A stretch of 46,747 nucleotides of DNA from Rhizopus sp. PT2906 (GCA_025529335.1 JAMYHX010000342.1:1-46747); one strand, 5' to 3'. Numbered from the stretch's first letter, positions 1 to 11,737 are shown. Notes: generated by a model from the sequence alone, not told the origin. A program made the numbers and translations.

Positions 1-3000
1 GATAAGAGGGCAGGCGTGATTTCATTTTGTCAAAAGGAAACCTTGGATTATCTGACAGACATGTTGTTATATAAGACCGTGGATACTCTGAGTGATGCAC
101 GATATGTAACAAAGGAAGACATGCTTGCCAAGTACGCTCGTGTAGTGTCATCAAGCTTTCAGATCTTGTCTTACTTGATTACTGAGCTGCCAGTTGAGGA
201 AAGAATCAAGTGTGAAGATGAGTACAAGATTATTATGGATGATACAACTTTATGGAAAAAGTTTGTCACTCACAATAATCCACTCATTCGTAAATCATTT
301 TATAACTTTGTAAAGACGTTGTTATTAAGCTGGAAAGGTAAGTTCTTGACCTCAAATATACATATAACGCGAGTTAAATAAACAAAATATGACATGATAG
401 ATGCTATCGAAAGCAGACTAGAATTGATTTGCCCCAACTTCTTTGCAGGTGTTTTTGTCGAAAAGGACCCTTTTACTCATTCTGAGATGTGGGACGCCTT
501 ATTACTTATGACTAAAAGTAAAGTTCACCGCTTTTATTATGCCATTTGTTAACAAAAACATTAGATTTCCCTCGATCATGGGTTATTATTGATAAAAAGA
601 AGCCCGCGTTACCAAAGCTATACAAGTTCCTTGGTTCTGGCCTAAATGGCTCTGTGAATATTGCTTATCCTAGCATTATTGCATTATTAGCCAATCTACC
701 AGAGGAAGTAAGTTGATTACATGTAACTAAGAATAATCACTCATCGTTGTGAATGTAGATCAAACAAAATACTACTTTTTATATAGACGTGTTTGATCAT
801 TTATGGAAAGGACTATCAAGCGAGTACATTGACAAGTCAAACTTTCGTGTGTTCCTTGATGCTTATACAGAGTGTATTGTATATTTTGCCATCACGTTAA
901 GGTAAGTTGCAAAGAATGAGATATATACATCAATTAACACACGACAGTAAAATGAGCGAGGAACAATCTGTAAAGACAGCCGCCATGTTGATTGAAGATA
1001 AATTCTGGAACATCATAAAGTTTTTCTTTTTACAGTCAAGAAATAAGGCATTGAATGAAAAGATTGATCCTAGAACGTATGACGTTATTGCAAATCGATT
1101 TATTGTCCTTGCCTCTGCTGAGAGTACAAAAGGTAAGCCATTCAAAGGGAAACACGTAGAAAAAAGAGTGACCAACCATGTCAAATAGATATATTGTCAA
1201 ACATGGCTCTTCAGCTTGATCAACTCTTTGTTCAAACAGTAGTTGATTGCGCCTCAGCCCAAGAACCACTGGATATGGAACTGTTTTCGCAAAAGACGGG
1301 CAGCTTCTTGACATACCTGTCTCATGAATGTAAACCAAAGACAGCAATCGCTTGCTTTATTGAAAGTCACATGAACGATATGGTCAAGCGACTAGTGTTA
1401 GAACCTGTGGGCTCAGCTATTGTGCATAAAGATAAATCTCATGGCCTGCTGTTGCTTGCTAAACAGCTTGTGGATGCCTTTGAAGTGACTGCCACAGAGC
1501 CTAAACTAGCCTCTGCCACTAGACAACTGCTTCCACTGTTTATGGATGACGAAACACCCATAAGTTCACTGACCTCATTCTTTGTGACAACTGTCATTCT
1601 CATGAAGAATACTGACGAATCTGAACAATTATGGACTGACTTTATTCAACAAGTGTATGCCATCTATGAACGCTCAGAAGTTCGTGCTTCTGAAATTGTC
1701 GCTTTGGCGTTTGAACAGATAAAGATAAAAAATGCCATAGATACAGATTATCAACGCGAAGCATTGGACATAATGATGAAAGGATTTGCGGAAAGCCCAA
1801 GAACGGGTATGCCCCATCCCGTTTTGGAAAATGCTGTCTGTTTAGGTTTGATTCAGTCACAATGTAAGTAGTTTTTACAAGCCCCAGAATGAGACGATAA
1901 CCGGTTTACTATAGTTTATAAAGTGCTGTCTGATGCTGCTGTAGACAACATATTGTCTACCTTGGAGTTGATATTACAAGATTTTAACAAAAAGGAACAC
2001 TATGTTCAGGGCCTTCGAGCGACAGTATCTGTCTTGAATATGTTGGAAAGATTGATGCAAGACGAGAGTGTGTACAGACTGTCAGAAAGAAATTCGTTCT
2101 CTGGCATTCCTTCACAAGTGTTTGACGCCTTACATACAAGTCAGAAGCTTCATCATGACGAGGATACCGATGAATATACGGAAGAGCTTGCCCTTTACCG
2201 CGACTGTCAAGTAAAAGCAACCACTGTCTGGGACTCGATCGCAAGTGGCATCCTGATGCGTCGACCCGATTTGGCTTACTCAATACTCAATCAGCTAAAG
2301 AAATCAATTATTGATGTGACTTATCCTTCAAGCCCGTCAGATTCTGTTCAGCGTGTTGGCAGGTTATTATCTAGCGCGTTCCACAGTGATGATGAGCGAG
2401 AGAAAGCAGTATGTATTCTTTTGGATACTGAAGAAGAATGGGAAAAACTCTACCATCCATTCATGCAACATACAACGGATTACCTGTCATTGGCTGTGAC
2501 TGATCCCTACGTGGCATTATCAGTAGATTCCCTTGTTGATGATGAAGGTGAACTGATGCCTGTTTCCTTTGACGTCTATGGCCTTTCTTCGTTTGGACGC
2601 CTTGTTCTCTTCTGGGGCGAGTATCTCTCTGATCTGGGCTTGGCTAAATCAATTTTGGCAGACAGCAGCAAAGACTGGCTTATTCGTCGACTGATGCTAG
2701 CAAGCGTCGCCTGTAGCCATGAGCTGGCTGCCCCTGGTACCCATCGTATTTGGGAAAAGAAAGCTGTTGAAGGTGTTCGTGCCTTTATTGAGCACATAAA
2801 AAATCTCTTTTCGATGTGGCTTTCTACGGCTATTGCATCATCCAACCTTGCTGAATTCCCACAGCAGCTGCTTGTTAGTGTCAAGCGTCAGCAAGTAATG
2901 AAGGATAACCGTCTACTGGACTTCACTAGTCATCTAGCTTTATCCTGTAAGACCATTACTTTATCTGCTAATGTTCTCCACCAAGTCATATCCAAATTAC

Positions 3001-5161
3001 TTGTCCTTGGCAGTTGGTCAGCTTCTGAGCTAGAATCCTGGCTACCTCTACTCAAGGCTGAATCAGTAGAACTGAACCTGTTGACCAAAGCAGCCATAGT
3101 AAGTGCATTCAAATATGTGTTGGGCAATACCGATGCCTACAGACACTATCAAAGTGACCTTTGCAGCAAGTTATCGGGTGTGACCAGTATGTTGGAGTTT
3201 GATTATTCTCCGGATGAAGAAATTGATTCAAAACGTAAGCGTTACTGGAGCTTATTAGGTCTTTTGAATTCATCTGCTCTCAAGATCGAATCCTTTGATA
3301 TTCCTCGTCAAAGACTGCTACATCTTATACAGTCGCTCCGTCCATGGCTTAGCCAGGACTTTGAGTTCAGCGAAGACCAACAAAGGGCACGTGCTCGAGC
3401 ACAGATTGCTCAACTCTTGAAGCATTTGGCGAAGTCCGTACCTGATGACCTTGGTGGGCATTGGGATTACTTTTTGGACTGTTGCTTTTCATGGACTGCC
3501 TATGCTGATGCAAATCAGCCTGAGGAATTACTCGTGCTCTATTACACTCTAGATCTCTATGAGACACTCGTCTTGCTGTCAAAGGAGAATGAAGTACTAC
3601 AAGAGGCGATAAATAAGCATTTGGTATCGTATGGAAAGCTCTTACTTGAGCTAGTTGTCAAAGAATACAAAAGAGAGACTGTATCAGAAGCAAGAAGAGC
3701 CTATCAAGAGGTTTTAGCGCGATTATTAGAGCATGTACCAAAAAAGACGTTGGTAGAAGTAGACTGTTTTGCCGATGTATGTTTTAAAAGAAAAAATATT
3801 ATAGGAGAAGATATTTACCAGTTTTGTTAGCTATCTCGACTGCTTATGACACACAATGAATCACTCCAAAAGCGCGCTTATTCGCTACTTAACAAATTGG
3901 TTACTGAGCAAGTTCAAGACTTGTCTGTTAAGCTCGAATTCACAGAGACGTCAGGTATATGACTTCGTTTTAGAAAGGGATCATTCTGACACTTTTTTAT
4001 GTGCAGAGGAAGAGGTGCAGGCAGCGATTGATAATAACATACTATCTATTATTTTGAGCCCACCTGATGCTTCTGAATGGCAAGCTGAAGAAATGGATGA
4101 ACATCATCATGAGATTTTTGGTTATCTTTTAGCTTGGATGGTTATGCTGGACCACTTTAAGGATATTGTAAGTGTACTTACTTCTTTCAGAAAGCAGTAA
4201 CTTATTATATACTGTGTAGACATTTAAACTGAAACAAGAGTATACCAACGAACTTAAAGAAAAGGAAAGTGTTGCTCACTTGATGCCTGTGCTCTGTGCC
4301 ATTTTAAATGTTGGCCAAACGAGTGGCAGCAAGCCTTTCAATTTATCTCCTTGGGACGTGACGGAATATGACGTCGAGGGCTTCGATGGCACACATGAGA
4401 TGAGCTTTGATATCTTGGCTGCTCATCTTTATTACCGAGCCTTACGACACATTCCATCTCTTGTTCGTCTTTGGTGGATTGATTGCAAGAACAGACAACT
4501 GACGCTCGCTGTTGAGGGTTATACTGAAAAACACTTTAGTCAGCCTCTGATTAATTATGAACTAGAGTTATTGAATAGACCAGATATTAAATCCCAATTA
4601 GAAGAAAACGAAGAAAACGAGTTTACGATCAAGACATTGAAAGCGGCGAGTGAAGTGACGGCCAAGTATGTTGTAGACGAACAAGATATGCAGATTGCCA
4701 TCAAATTACCTAGCAACTATCCTTTACGTCAGATCGAAGTAGAAGGAGTACAAAAAGTGGGTGTAAATGATAAACAATGGCGTGGATGGATGTTTGCGAT
4801 TACTGCTGTTATTGGATCTCAGGTATGGACTATCAACAATAAAGAAAAGGAAAACTAATCAAAAATAGAATGGCAATATCTTTGACGCATTGTCTGTATT
4901 CAAGAGGAACGTGAATTTACACTTTAGCGGTGTCGAAGACTGTACGATTTGTTACTCAATCATTAGTGTTCAAGATCGATCGATACCCACAAAACAATGC
5001 AAGACATGTAAAAATAAGTTTCATTCTAGCTGTTTGTACAAGGTAAGTTTTCTAGATAATATATAGAAAAGGGGAGAATCTTGTATTTATTTGTTCTCTT
5101 TTTACAGTGGTTCAAATCATCTAATTCGGCTAGTTGTCCTTTATGCAGAACTGTATTCTAA
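1..5161 (+). CDS. LTN1: E3 ubiquitin ligase listerin (Ltn1/Rkr1), 5' partial
   Basis: Listerin is the RING E3 ligase of the ribosome quality control complex. It binds 60S subunits carrying stalled nascent chains and ubiquitinates them. The window holds about 1509 codons in 12 exons: 1-337, 449-517, 565-707, 759-901, 948-1132, 1189-1863, 1915-3776, 3831-3954, 4007-4167, 4220-4822, 4869-5042 and 5108-5161. Phases agree at every junction. Most of the protein is the helical HEAT-like rod. The last exons carry an RWD-like region and the C-terminal RING, with Cys pairs CTIC, CKTC and CPLC and the His in KFHSSC, ending TVF-stop as expected for this family. The N-terminus lies off the left edge. The acceptor of exon 7 could instead be about six bases downstream. 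The neighbour at 5162-5753 is convergent with no bases between the two stop codons. Confidence 0.9.
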
Positions 5162-5753
5162 TCATGCTTTCTTTTTCCCTTTTTCTTTTTTGGCAACTAC
5201 AGATGCAGGCTCTACATCTTCCATATCATCATCTAACTGAGGCTGAACTACATTGACTGGTTCCCATTGGCCTAGAGAGTATTTAAGTTAATAAATGATT
5301 TGCTTGTATATTAAACCTTTATACCTTTGTCTTGGTCAAAATAGACAAAATTGATGACGCTTATGTTTTCTAATGATTTTGTGTCTTCCAAGGGAATATA
5401 TTCATCTGGTTTATCAGTGTCTAAGAATAGTTTAATATCTTTAGATGTTTTGCCATTGTCGAGTGCTTTGCATAAATTAGCCTTTAATTGTTCAAGAGAG
5501 TCAGTGGGTTGATAACATAAAAACACAATCGTCTTTTGTCTTTTTGCTTTTATATAATAGGGTTTAGACTATGTTTGATTCGTGAGTAACTCTGTATGCT
5601 TATAGAGTTCTCATTTGTATACCATTGACTACGGAATGAGTGATGGAGAGAGAGAAGGGGAAAAAGAAACGGTGTGACTTTGAATTCATGTACTCGTAGC
5701 ATATGCGGATAATGGATATACTCACTTTTATTGTCACAACAGTACTCGTACAT
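5162..5753 (-). CDS. Elongin-B-like ubiquitin-fold protein
   Basis: Three exons (5726-5753, 5325-5546, 5162-5271) give 119 residues. The pattern resembles Elongin B: a basic stretch followed by KTIVF near the N-terminus (compare RRHKTTIF of animal Elongin B), a beta-grasp-like middle with DNGKT, then FVYFDQDKGQWE and VNVVQP, matching the family's FRADD, FE and EPFS region. The tail is acidic and then lysine-rich. Elongin B pairs with Elongin C in cullin ubiquitin ligases and with Elongin A in transcription elongation. The first exon is only 28 nt and its ATG is inferred from splice-site fit (GTGAGT donor at 5725, AAAAG acceptor). The family call rests on remembered motifs, and another ubiquitin-like family is possible. 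The gene is tail-to-tail with LTN1. Confidence 0.5.
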
Positions 5754-5829
5754 TAATAATTGCTCTTTTTACCTGTAAAACCTTAAAGCCAGCACCCGGC
5801 CGGAGTGGGACGAGGCAACCACATTGGAA

Positions 5830-6893
5830 GTGGCGAGTTGTCTTTTGAAGACATTAGGTCGACCTTGACCATTTCAGATAGAATGAGCAATGAGAAGCAT
5901 GTTCTTGGAGGTCATTACATTGCGATTCCAAAAATATTGCAAGTGTTGCACTTCAATACTTGATGGATCTTTTCGACATCACTTCTCTACACTTCAGATT
6001 CTGTAATTCTTGATTTAAGCAAGAGTTACAGGTCTATAGAGATATTGTTTAGAATGTATGATCTATGAGCATTGTTATACTAACCTTGGAGATTTTGTAC
6101 TCATTGATATCGAAAAGTAACAAGTCTCCAAGTCCCTCTCTGTGCTTTAATTGTCTATAAATTTTGTTGGAGACACCATGCCGAAGACCTTTAAACTTAA
6201 TATGGTCTTTATTTCTCAGACCGTCACCAAAGATAACTAAAGGCATTTTTTTTGCAGTCGTCTTCTTCAAAATGGGGGTTTGTTTTTCCCTCTGTAAGAT
6301 ACGAATAATGCTTAGTTTATGCTAAAAAGAAAAAGAGTATATACCTTTCGGATTGTGGGATAGGATGTGTATGTTCCGCAGGCCATCGAACTTTTCTCCT
6401 TTTTTTTCTTCTTCGTGATTTGTCGTATTTCTTGCCACTATTCAATAATATATTTATGCTTTCTTGAATGACCTTTTGTGACCCAATATAATTTAGCCAT
6501 TTTGACTTTACAGTCTCAAAATTGTAGTAAACAGCTATCAAATAAGTCTACACTAACTTCCGAACCTATTTGACTCTATAAGGCATGACAAGCATGTGGA
6601 GAATTGTCGCGGGTATTCCTACATGTTTTCCGCAGTGTGTGCAACAAAGAATTTATACTCTGGGGCTGTAAAGTAACACGGCATTTTGAGGGTAACTTAA
6701 AGCATCTTGTTTCGGTGTGGAAAAAAATATTGTTGTATGATTGGCCAGGATACACTACGAGATTAAATATACCAGACTTTCCCCATCCAGTTGCTTTAAT
6801 GCAAAGTAGTAAAGGGATCATCTTGTTCATTCTATTTGATTTATCATTGGCTATTAGAACTTTGTAGGGCCATCTACCAAAAAAAAAAAACAA
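5830..6893 (-). pseudogene. Decayed Fanzor (eukaryotic TnpB-like RNA-guided nuclease), copy 1
   Basis: Broken reading frames follow the order of a Fanzor/OrfB protein. A mid-protein block begins GRWPYKVL (6893-6576). A helical block with a Lys/Arg-rich end follows (6541-6340), then PLVIFGDG, FKGLRHGVS and LLFDINEYKISK (6270-6090). The zinc-ribbon remnant has CNSC at 6019-6030, CNTC at 5939-5950 and WNRNV at 5916-5930. Between the Cys pairs there is a stop (IKY-stop) and at least one frame change. The last RuvC acidic residue, normally in RDxN, is replaced in NRNV, so the nuclease would be dead even if the frame were whole. Exon phases no longer match around 6270-6340. A vague N-terminal continuation with an IDNP-like motif may sit near 7010-7030. 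Fanzors are transposon-linked relatives of bacterial TnpB. The call rests on C-terminal motif order. Confidence 0.6.
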
Positions 6894-7888
6894 AGACTTA
6901 CACTATAGATTGCATGTTTATAGTTGAGACTTCAAATGTATATTTTAGTTGCTTCAAAAAAGAAATGGGACATTACTATTTTAGCAATTAACAAGGGCGT
7001 TGCTTCCTTGGATTATCAATGTTGAAATTAGTACAAGATTGGGGCTTTGGTACTTGTATCTAATGTTTTGAACCCAACGCGCCCAATTTATCTGTCAGAG
7101 CTTACAGCTGTATTCAATTGATTCGAGACCAAACTTTATGCAAAGAATTGACCACTGGTATTATGTCAACCTCTAGTCTCTGTTTTTTCAAAAAAAAAAT
7201 GAGGCCCTCTGATTTAGTTTGCCCTTCTCTTTTATTCCAAGTTTTACATTAACTGCAGTAACTGTTTCTTATATTCAAGCAACACCTTGTGTATAAATAT
7301 ATATGTGTGTTATGCTTAACTTTAGCATTAGTGTAATACAATGCACTGAGATTTGCTCGAGCCAAACACAACAATATAAACCCAAAACGCCGATTAAGAA
7401 ACTTACGTTATATCACAAGATTAGGGTTTCACCCATTCTATATGCGGGGAAGCTGGGTGATGTTGGGAAATAAGATGCATGTATAACATCAAAAGATCAA
7501 ACTTTTTGCTTTTAGGTACCTGAACCAGACTTGGTATTTTTTGGGGAATACTTATGAAAAAAGTTTGGTTATTCATATATCCATTAGGCAAGTATTGTTC
7601 TGTGAGAATTTTTTTATTAGGCGCGTTAAATTTCTTAACACGCTTTCCTACCGTGACTAAAGCTATAGATTTCCCTTCTTTTCTTTTGATATAGCTTATA
7701 ATAAAGGCATATCAATAGAGACAGAGAACAAGAGAGGCAAAGAGAGAAGGTAAGGAAGAGGTTTAATATATCCTATTTTATCTGTGTTTTAAAAGCAATT
7801 TTAGGTTTATGTGAAAGTTACACGCTTAACTATGTATTTAAACAAGAAACTTTATGCAAAATAATCCTTTCTTTTTTATTCACGCATC
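6894..7888. other. Intergenic, aldehyde dehydrogenase upstream region
   Basis: No intact gene is seen. Possible N-terminal debris of the Fanzor relic lies at about 6900-7200 on the minus strand. Near 7621-7643 is a short inverted repeat (GTTAA at 7625-7629, TTAAC at 7635-7639, flanked by GCG and CGC). The stretch at 7690-7740, rich in TATA-like and purine sequence, is the likely promoter and 5' UTR of the dehydrogenase. Confidence 0.4.
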
Positions 7889-9536
7889 ATGTCTAATCTC
7901 GTTGTTGAAACCACTACTCCTAAAGGATACAAGCTTAAGCGTATGAAAAGAAGCAAAAGTCTATAGTTAATAACTAACATTATATATTAGTCCAAACTGG
8001 TTTGTTCATTAACAACCAATTCGTAAAGGGTTCAGACACTATTGACACTATCAATCCTGCTACTGGAAAGGTTATCTGTGCCGTCCAAGCTGGTAAGTTT
8101 ATTCAGTGAACGACATACGTACGTGTGTTGTATTCATATCTGTCTATTAGCTGAGGCAAAGGATGTGGATGCTGCTGTTGAAGCTGCTGAAGCTGCTTTC
8201 CAAGGTCCCTGGAAAAACATGCCTGCTCTTCAACGTGCTGCCTTGATGCATAAGTTGGCCGACCTCATTGACAGAGATAATGAAGAACTTGCTCAAATCG
8301 AAACTCTTGATAACGGCAAAGGTATTACCTTCTCTCGTCTCTTTGATGCCAAACAAATCGCAATCTCCCTTCGCTACTTTGCTGGTTTTGCCGATAAAGT
8401 ACACGGTAAGGTCATTGATACCGAAGGCTGTCTTTCCTACACACGTCACGAACCTATTGGTGTCTGTGGTGCCATCATTCCCTGGAACTTCCCCTTGATG
8501 ATGTTGGGCTGGAAGTTAGGCCCTGCTTTGGCTACTGGTAACACTATTGTAGTAAAGACTTCCGAAATGACTCCTCTCTCCGCCCTCAAGGTTGCTCAAC
8601 TCGTTATCGAAGCTGGTTTCCCTCCTGGTGTGATCAATATTATTACCGGTTATGGTGCTAAGGCTGGAGACGCTTTAGCTCGTCACATGAAGGTCGCCAA
8701 GATCGCTTTTACAGGCTCCACTCTTGTGGGTCGTATGATCATGAAGGCTGCTGCTGAAAGTAACCTCAAGAAGGTCACACTTGAATTAGGCGGTAAATCA
8801 CCCAACATTATCTTTGACGATGCCGACTTGGATCAAGCTGTCCGATGGGCCCATAAAGGTATCTTCTTCAATCACGGTCAATGCTGTTGTGCAGGTAGCC
8901 GTGTATACGTTCAGGAATCAATCTATGACGAATTCTTGAAACGCTTCAAAGAATACACAAGCAAGACTAAATTGGGTGATCCCCACGATGACGACACTTT
9001 CCAAGGACCACAAATCTCTCAAACTCAGTTTGAACGTATTATGGGCTATATCGAAAGTGGAAAGAAAGAAGGCGCTACGTGTTACATGGGTGGCCAACGT
9101 TGGGGCAATGAAGGTTATTACATTGAACCCACTGTCTTTACGGATGTTCGTCAAGACATGAAGATCGTTCAAGAAGAAATCTTTGGTCCCGTTGTGACCG
9201 TTTCCAAGTTTAAGGATATTGATGATGTTGTCCAAATGGCTCTTGATACTGAATACGGTCTTGCTGCAGCCGTATTTACTCAAAACACCGCTCGCGCTGT
9301 TGATATCTCAAACCGTCTTCAGGCTGGTACTGTCTGTAAGTATTATCCTTCCAAGAAGTAGGATTTCGTTGCCTTAATAACACATTATAGGGATCAACTG
9401 TTATAATGAATTGGATTACAATACTCCTTTCGGTGGTTTCCGTCAAAGTGGTATTGGTCGTGAAAATGGTGAATATGCATTGGACAACTATATCCAGGTC
9501 AAGACTGTCAAGATCAACATTAACCGTCAGCCTTAA
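7889..9536 (+). CDS. NAD(P)-dependent aldehyde dehydrogenase
   Basis: Four exons (7889-7940, 7991-8092, 8151-9335, 9391-9536) encode 494 residues, the usual length for the cytosolic ALDH1/2-like class. The family oxidises aldehydes to carboxylic acids with NAD(P)+. Visible landmarks are IIPWNFPL (Asn of the active site), the cofactor motif FTGST, LELGGKSPNI with the general-base Glu, GQCCCAGSR with the nucleophilic Cys, EEIFGPV, and the C-terminal PFGGFRQSGIGRE. There is no clear mitochondrial presequence: the start MSNLVVETTT is short and non-basic, so a cytosolic location is likely. Codons are relatively C-ending in the large exon compared with genes to the right, which fits high expression. 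All junctions are canonical GT-AG. The substrate cannot be told from sequence. Confidence 0.95.
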
Positions 9537-10085
9537 GCTTCAGCCCTGAAAAAAAGTCTTTCTTTTACCCTTATTTATTTGAAAATAAAAATAAAAAATA
9601 GCATGCATTCACTTTGAATGGCAAGTCTATATTTTGTATGCAAAAAATTCGTTACAAATATTGTAAATGGATCTTACAGGGCAAAGTATATAAAGTATTA
9701 GAAAGTACCGAGTCTTTGCACAAAAGTTGTCCATATGACGTTAAATAAAATCTAATTAGGCCACTCCAATAAATAAATAATATGCAGATCGAGCTAGTTT
9801 AAAAACATGTTTCAAGTTAGTATAAACAGCATTATTTTAGTCTTTCAAGTTTAACAAATATCTGTTTTGATCAAATGACGCGTCTATTTGACCTGTGGTA
9901 TGGTTAAATTAGCAACATCTCTACATGTAGAGAAGCCCGGACACACATAGGGTTATCTTTCATAATAATAAAGCATATGACAACCATTTTGTTGACTCAA
10001 AATGCCCATTTCCCTCAAGTAGGGGAGGGTGGTTTAAAGGAGAAATTTGACTTAATTTGCTCTTTACTTCTTTTTCTTTTCAAAC
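9537..10085. other. Intergenic
   Basis: Contains the AT-rich 3' end of the dehydrogenase gene (A-rich with AATAAA-like words near 9580-9600) and a TCT-rich leader before the P450 relic. No gene is seen. Confidence 0.4.
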
Positions 10086-10821
10086 ATGGACTATTATCAC
10101 AAATTAATCCAACCAATCAGATATCCAAAAGGTACAACCACTCTAAGTGCAGCAGTAGCATACATAGCCACACTCTATTTCCTCAAACAAATTCTAAATG
10201 GCAAGTCTGCTGAATTCAAGGATATCCCAGTACCAAAAGGAGGTCTATTTTATTTTGGTATTAACAAATAAGCATATAAATACATAAAATCTCATGATAT
10301 TGCATAACAGGACATATGCCGCTGTTAGATCAATGGCCTAGAGAAACTTTTACTAAATGGCATCATGAATATGTATCCATCTTAGGATCAAGATGGGTGT
10401 GCAAAACTGGCTAATACTTGGTGATGCTCAAATAGCTCATGATATACTCGTTTCTAAAGGATCAGTCGCAGCTGGTCGACCAGAGTAAACGTTCTTGACA
10501 AAAATTCACGGAAAGGGTAGAGGAATCGTGATAATAGATTATGGAAAGCGCTGAAGGAACATTTGAAGCACGGTTTCACATATCCTCTCACCAAAATCAG
10601 TCGACTGCTTGTCTAGTACCATCGAACGGAAATCAGAGAAGGGCGTCGGGCATATGATGGAGCTTACAGAATTAAATGGGACGATTGATCCACTTGAATT
10701 CGGTCGTTTTATATCAATGAACCTGACGCTTGCTATTGCCTTTAATATTCCTAGTGTAAAGGATATTGATGATACCACGTTTAAAGAAATAGTGAAATTT
10801 GTAAAAACCAACTCTTCCTAG
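10086..10821 (+). pseudogene. Truncated, frameshifted cytochrome P450
   Basis: The start (10086-10257, then 10311 onward after a GT-AG intron) encodes a P450 N-terminus: a hydrophobic anchor around residues 18-34, the proline hinge IPVPKGG, FGHMPLL and FTKWHHEY. A frame change near 10390 is needed to continue into KMGVQNWLILGD and HDILVSKG, and a stop follows GRPE at about 10488. Further pieces are LWKALKEHLKHGF and an open segment 10609-10821 ending at a stop. The I-helix, the ExxR motif and the heme-binding Cys region are missing, so only about the first half of a P450 remains, with several lesions. It lies 200 bp upstream of the second Fanzor relic. Confidence 0.7.
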
Positions 10822-11020
10822 CTACTTTGATCGTCAGTTTTTAATAAAAGTGGATCGCAGTAAGATGTGCAGTGCGTCAAAAGCAGAGAGCTTTTCATTC
10901 CAGGATAGGTTTTGTCGTTCAGGAAAACATGTTAAAACAAAAAGTTGTCAATCATTAATTTAACATTACAAGGCTGACGCAGTTATTTTCCCCTTTTTTC
11001 TTTACTTTCTTGACTTCAAC

Positions 11021-11676
11021 ATGAAGCGAAAGAAAGATGACGATCTTACGCCTCCAAAGGCAAAGCGAAATAAAGAGAAAGGTATGTAAGCTACAAGGTT
11101 GATATGACATTTAAGGGTCCATTAGCTGTCGATGGCAAACAAATTTATTCAATTAAAGTTCAAGACTTATATCAACAAGCAAAAAGGAACTCAAGAAATT
11201 GTTAAAAGACCCTTTGACAACAGCAAAAAGTATGGCACATCAAGTACAGTTGATGCTAAAAATCAAAACCCAAAAAAAGCAAACATGTGCCATTACCTCC
11301 TGCTGAACTTCCTTCCTCCTCTCAATGGAAGCGAATCATTGCATTCGGAAATGGTTCTTTTGTTAAGTATAAACGGAAAACGAGCTGCATCTACTAGACG
11401 TATTACCGAAGAAATCAAACGAAAATACAAACAATCCAACGGTGAACCGAATTTATTTATGTTGACGAGTACTTAACGAGTCAGATCTGTAACAAGTGTA
11501 AAATGAAAGAAATGAACAATTTCTCTGTTTCTGTATCAAAGCGAAGAGTACACTCTGCCCTCAAGTGTGAATCTTGTGGTACGGTGTGGAATCGCGATGT
11601 GAACAGTACATTAAATATATACGGTATCTTTGTTTACAAATCAAAACACGACGATGAAAGTCCTTCAAAAGGCTAA
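11021..11676 (+). pseudogene. Decayed Fanzor with intact zinc ribbon, copy 2
   Basis: It opens with a Lys-rich exon (MKRKKDDD, 11021-11081), a GT-AG intron and VDGKQIYSIKV, then loses frame. A remnant of the GDG block appears as RIIAFGNGSFVKYKRK (about 11325-11375). The end is one open frame: FIYVDEYLTSQ, then CNKC, RRVHSALK, CESCGTVWNRDVN and STLNIYGIF, to the stop at 11676. CxxC...CxxCG followed by RDxN is the OrfB/TnpB zinc ribbon joined to the last RuvC motif, and the acidic residue of RDxN is kept here. The length (about 650 bp) shows that most of the central nuclease is deleted. It differs clearly from copy 1, so the two are independent insertions or old paralogues. Two perfect hairpins follow the stop. 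Confidence 0.65.
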
Positions 11677-11691
11677 TTGTACTATGAATCT

Positions 11692-11737
11692 AATGCGCTG
11701 TCTATAACAGCAGCGCATTCCTTAACGTCTCGTTAAG
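11692..11737 (+). other. Twin perfect hairpins 3' of the Fanzor relic
   Basis: AATGCGCTG (11692-11700) pairs with CAGCGCATT (11711-11719) across a 10-nt loop. One base later CTTAACG (11721-11727) pairs with CGTTAAG (11731-11737) across a 3-nt loop. They begin 15 nt after the stop. In OMEGA systems the guide RNA lies at the 3' end of the nuclease gene, so this could be a remnant of the guide scaffold or element end. That role is inference. Confidence 0.45.
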
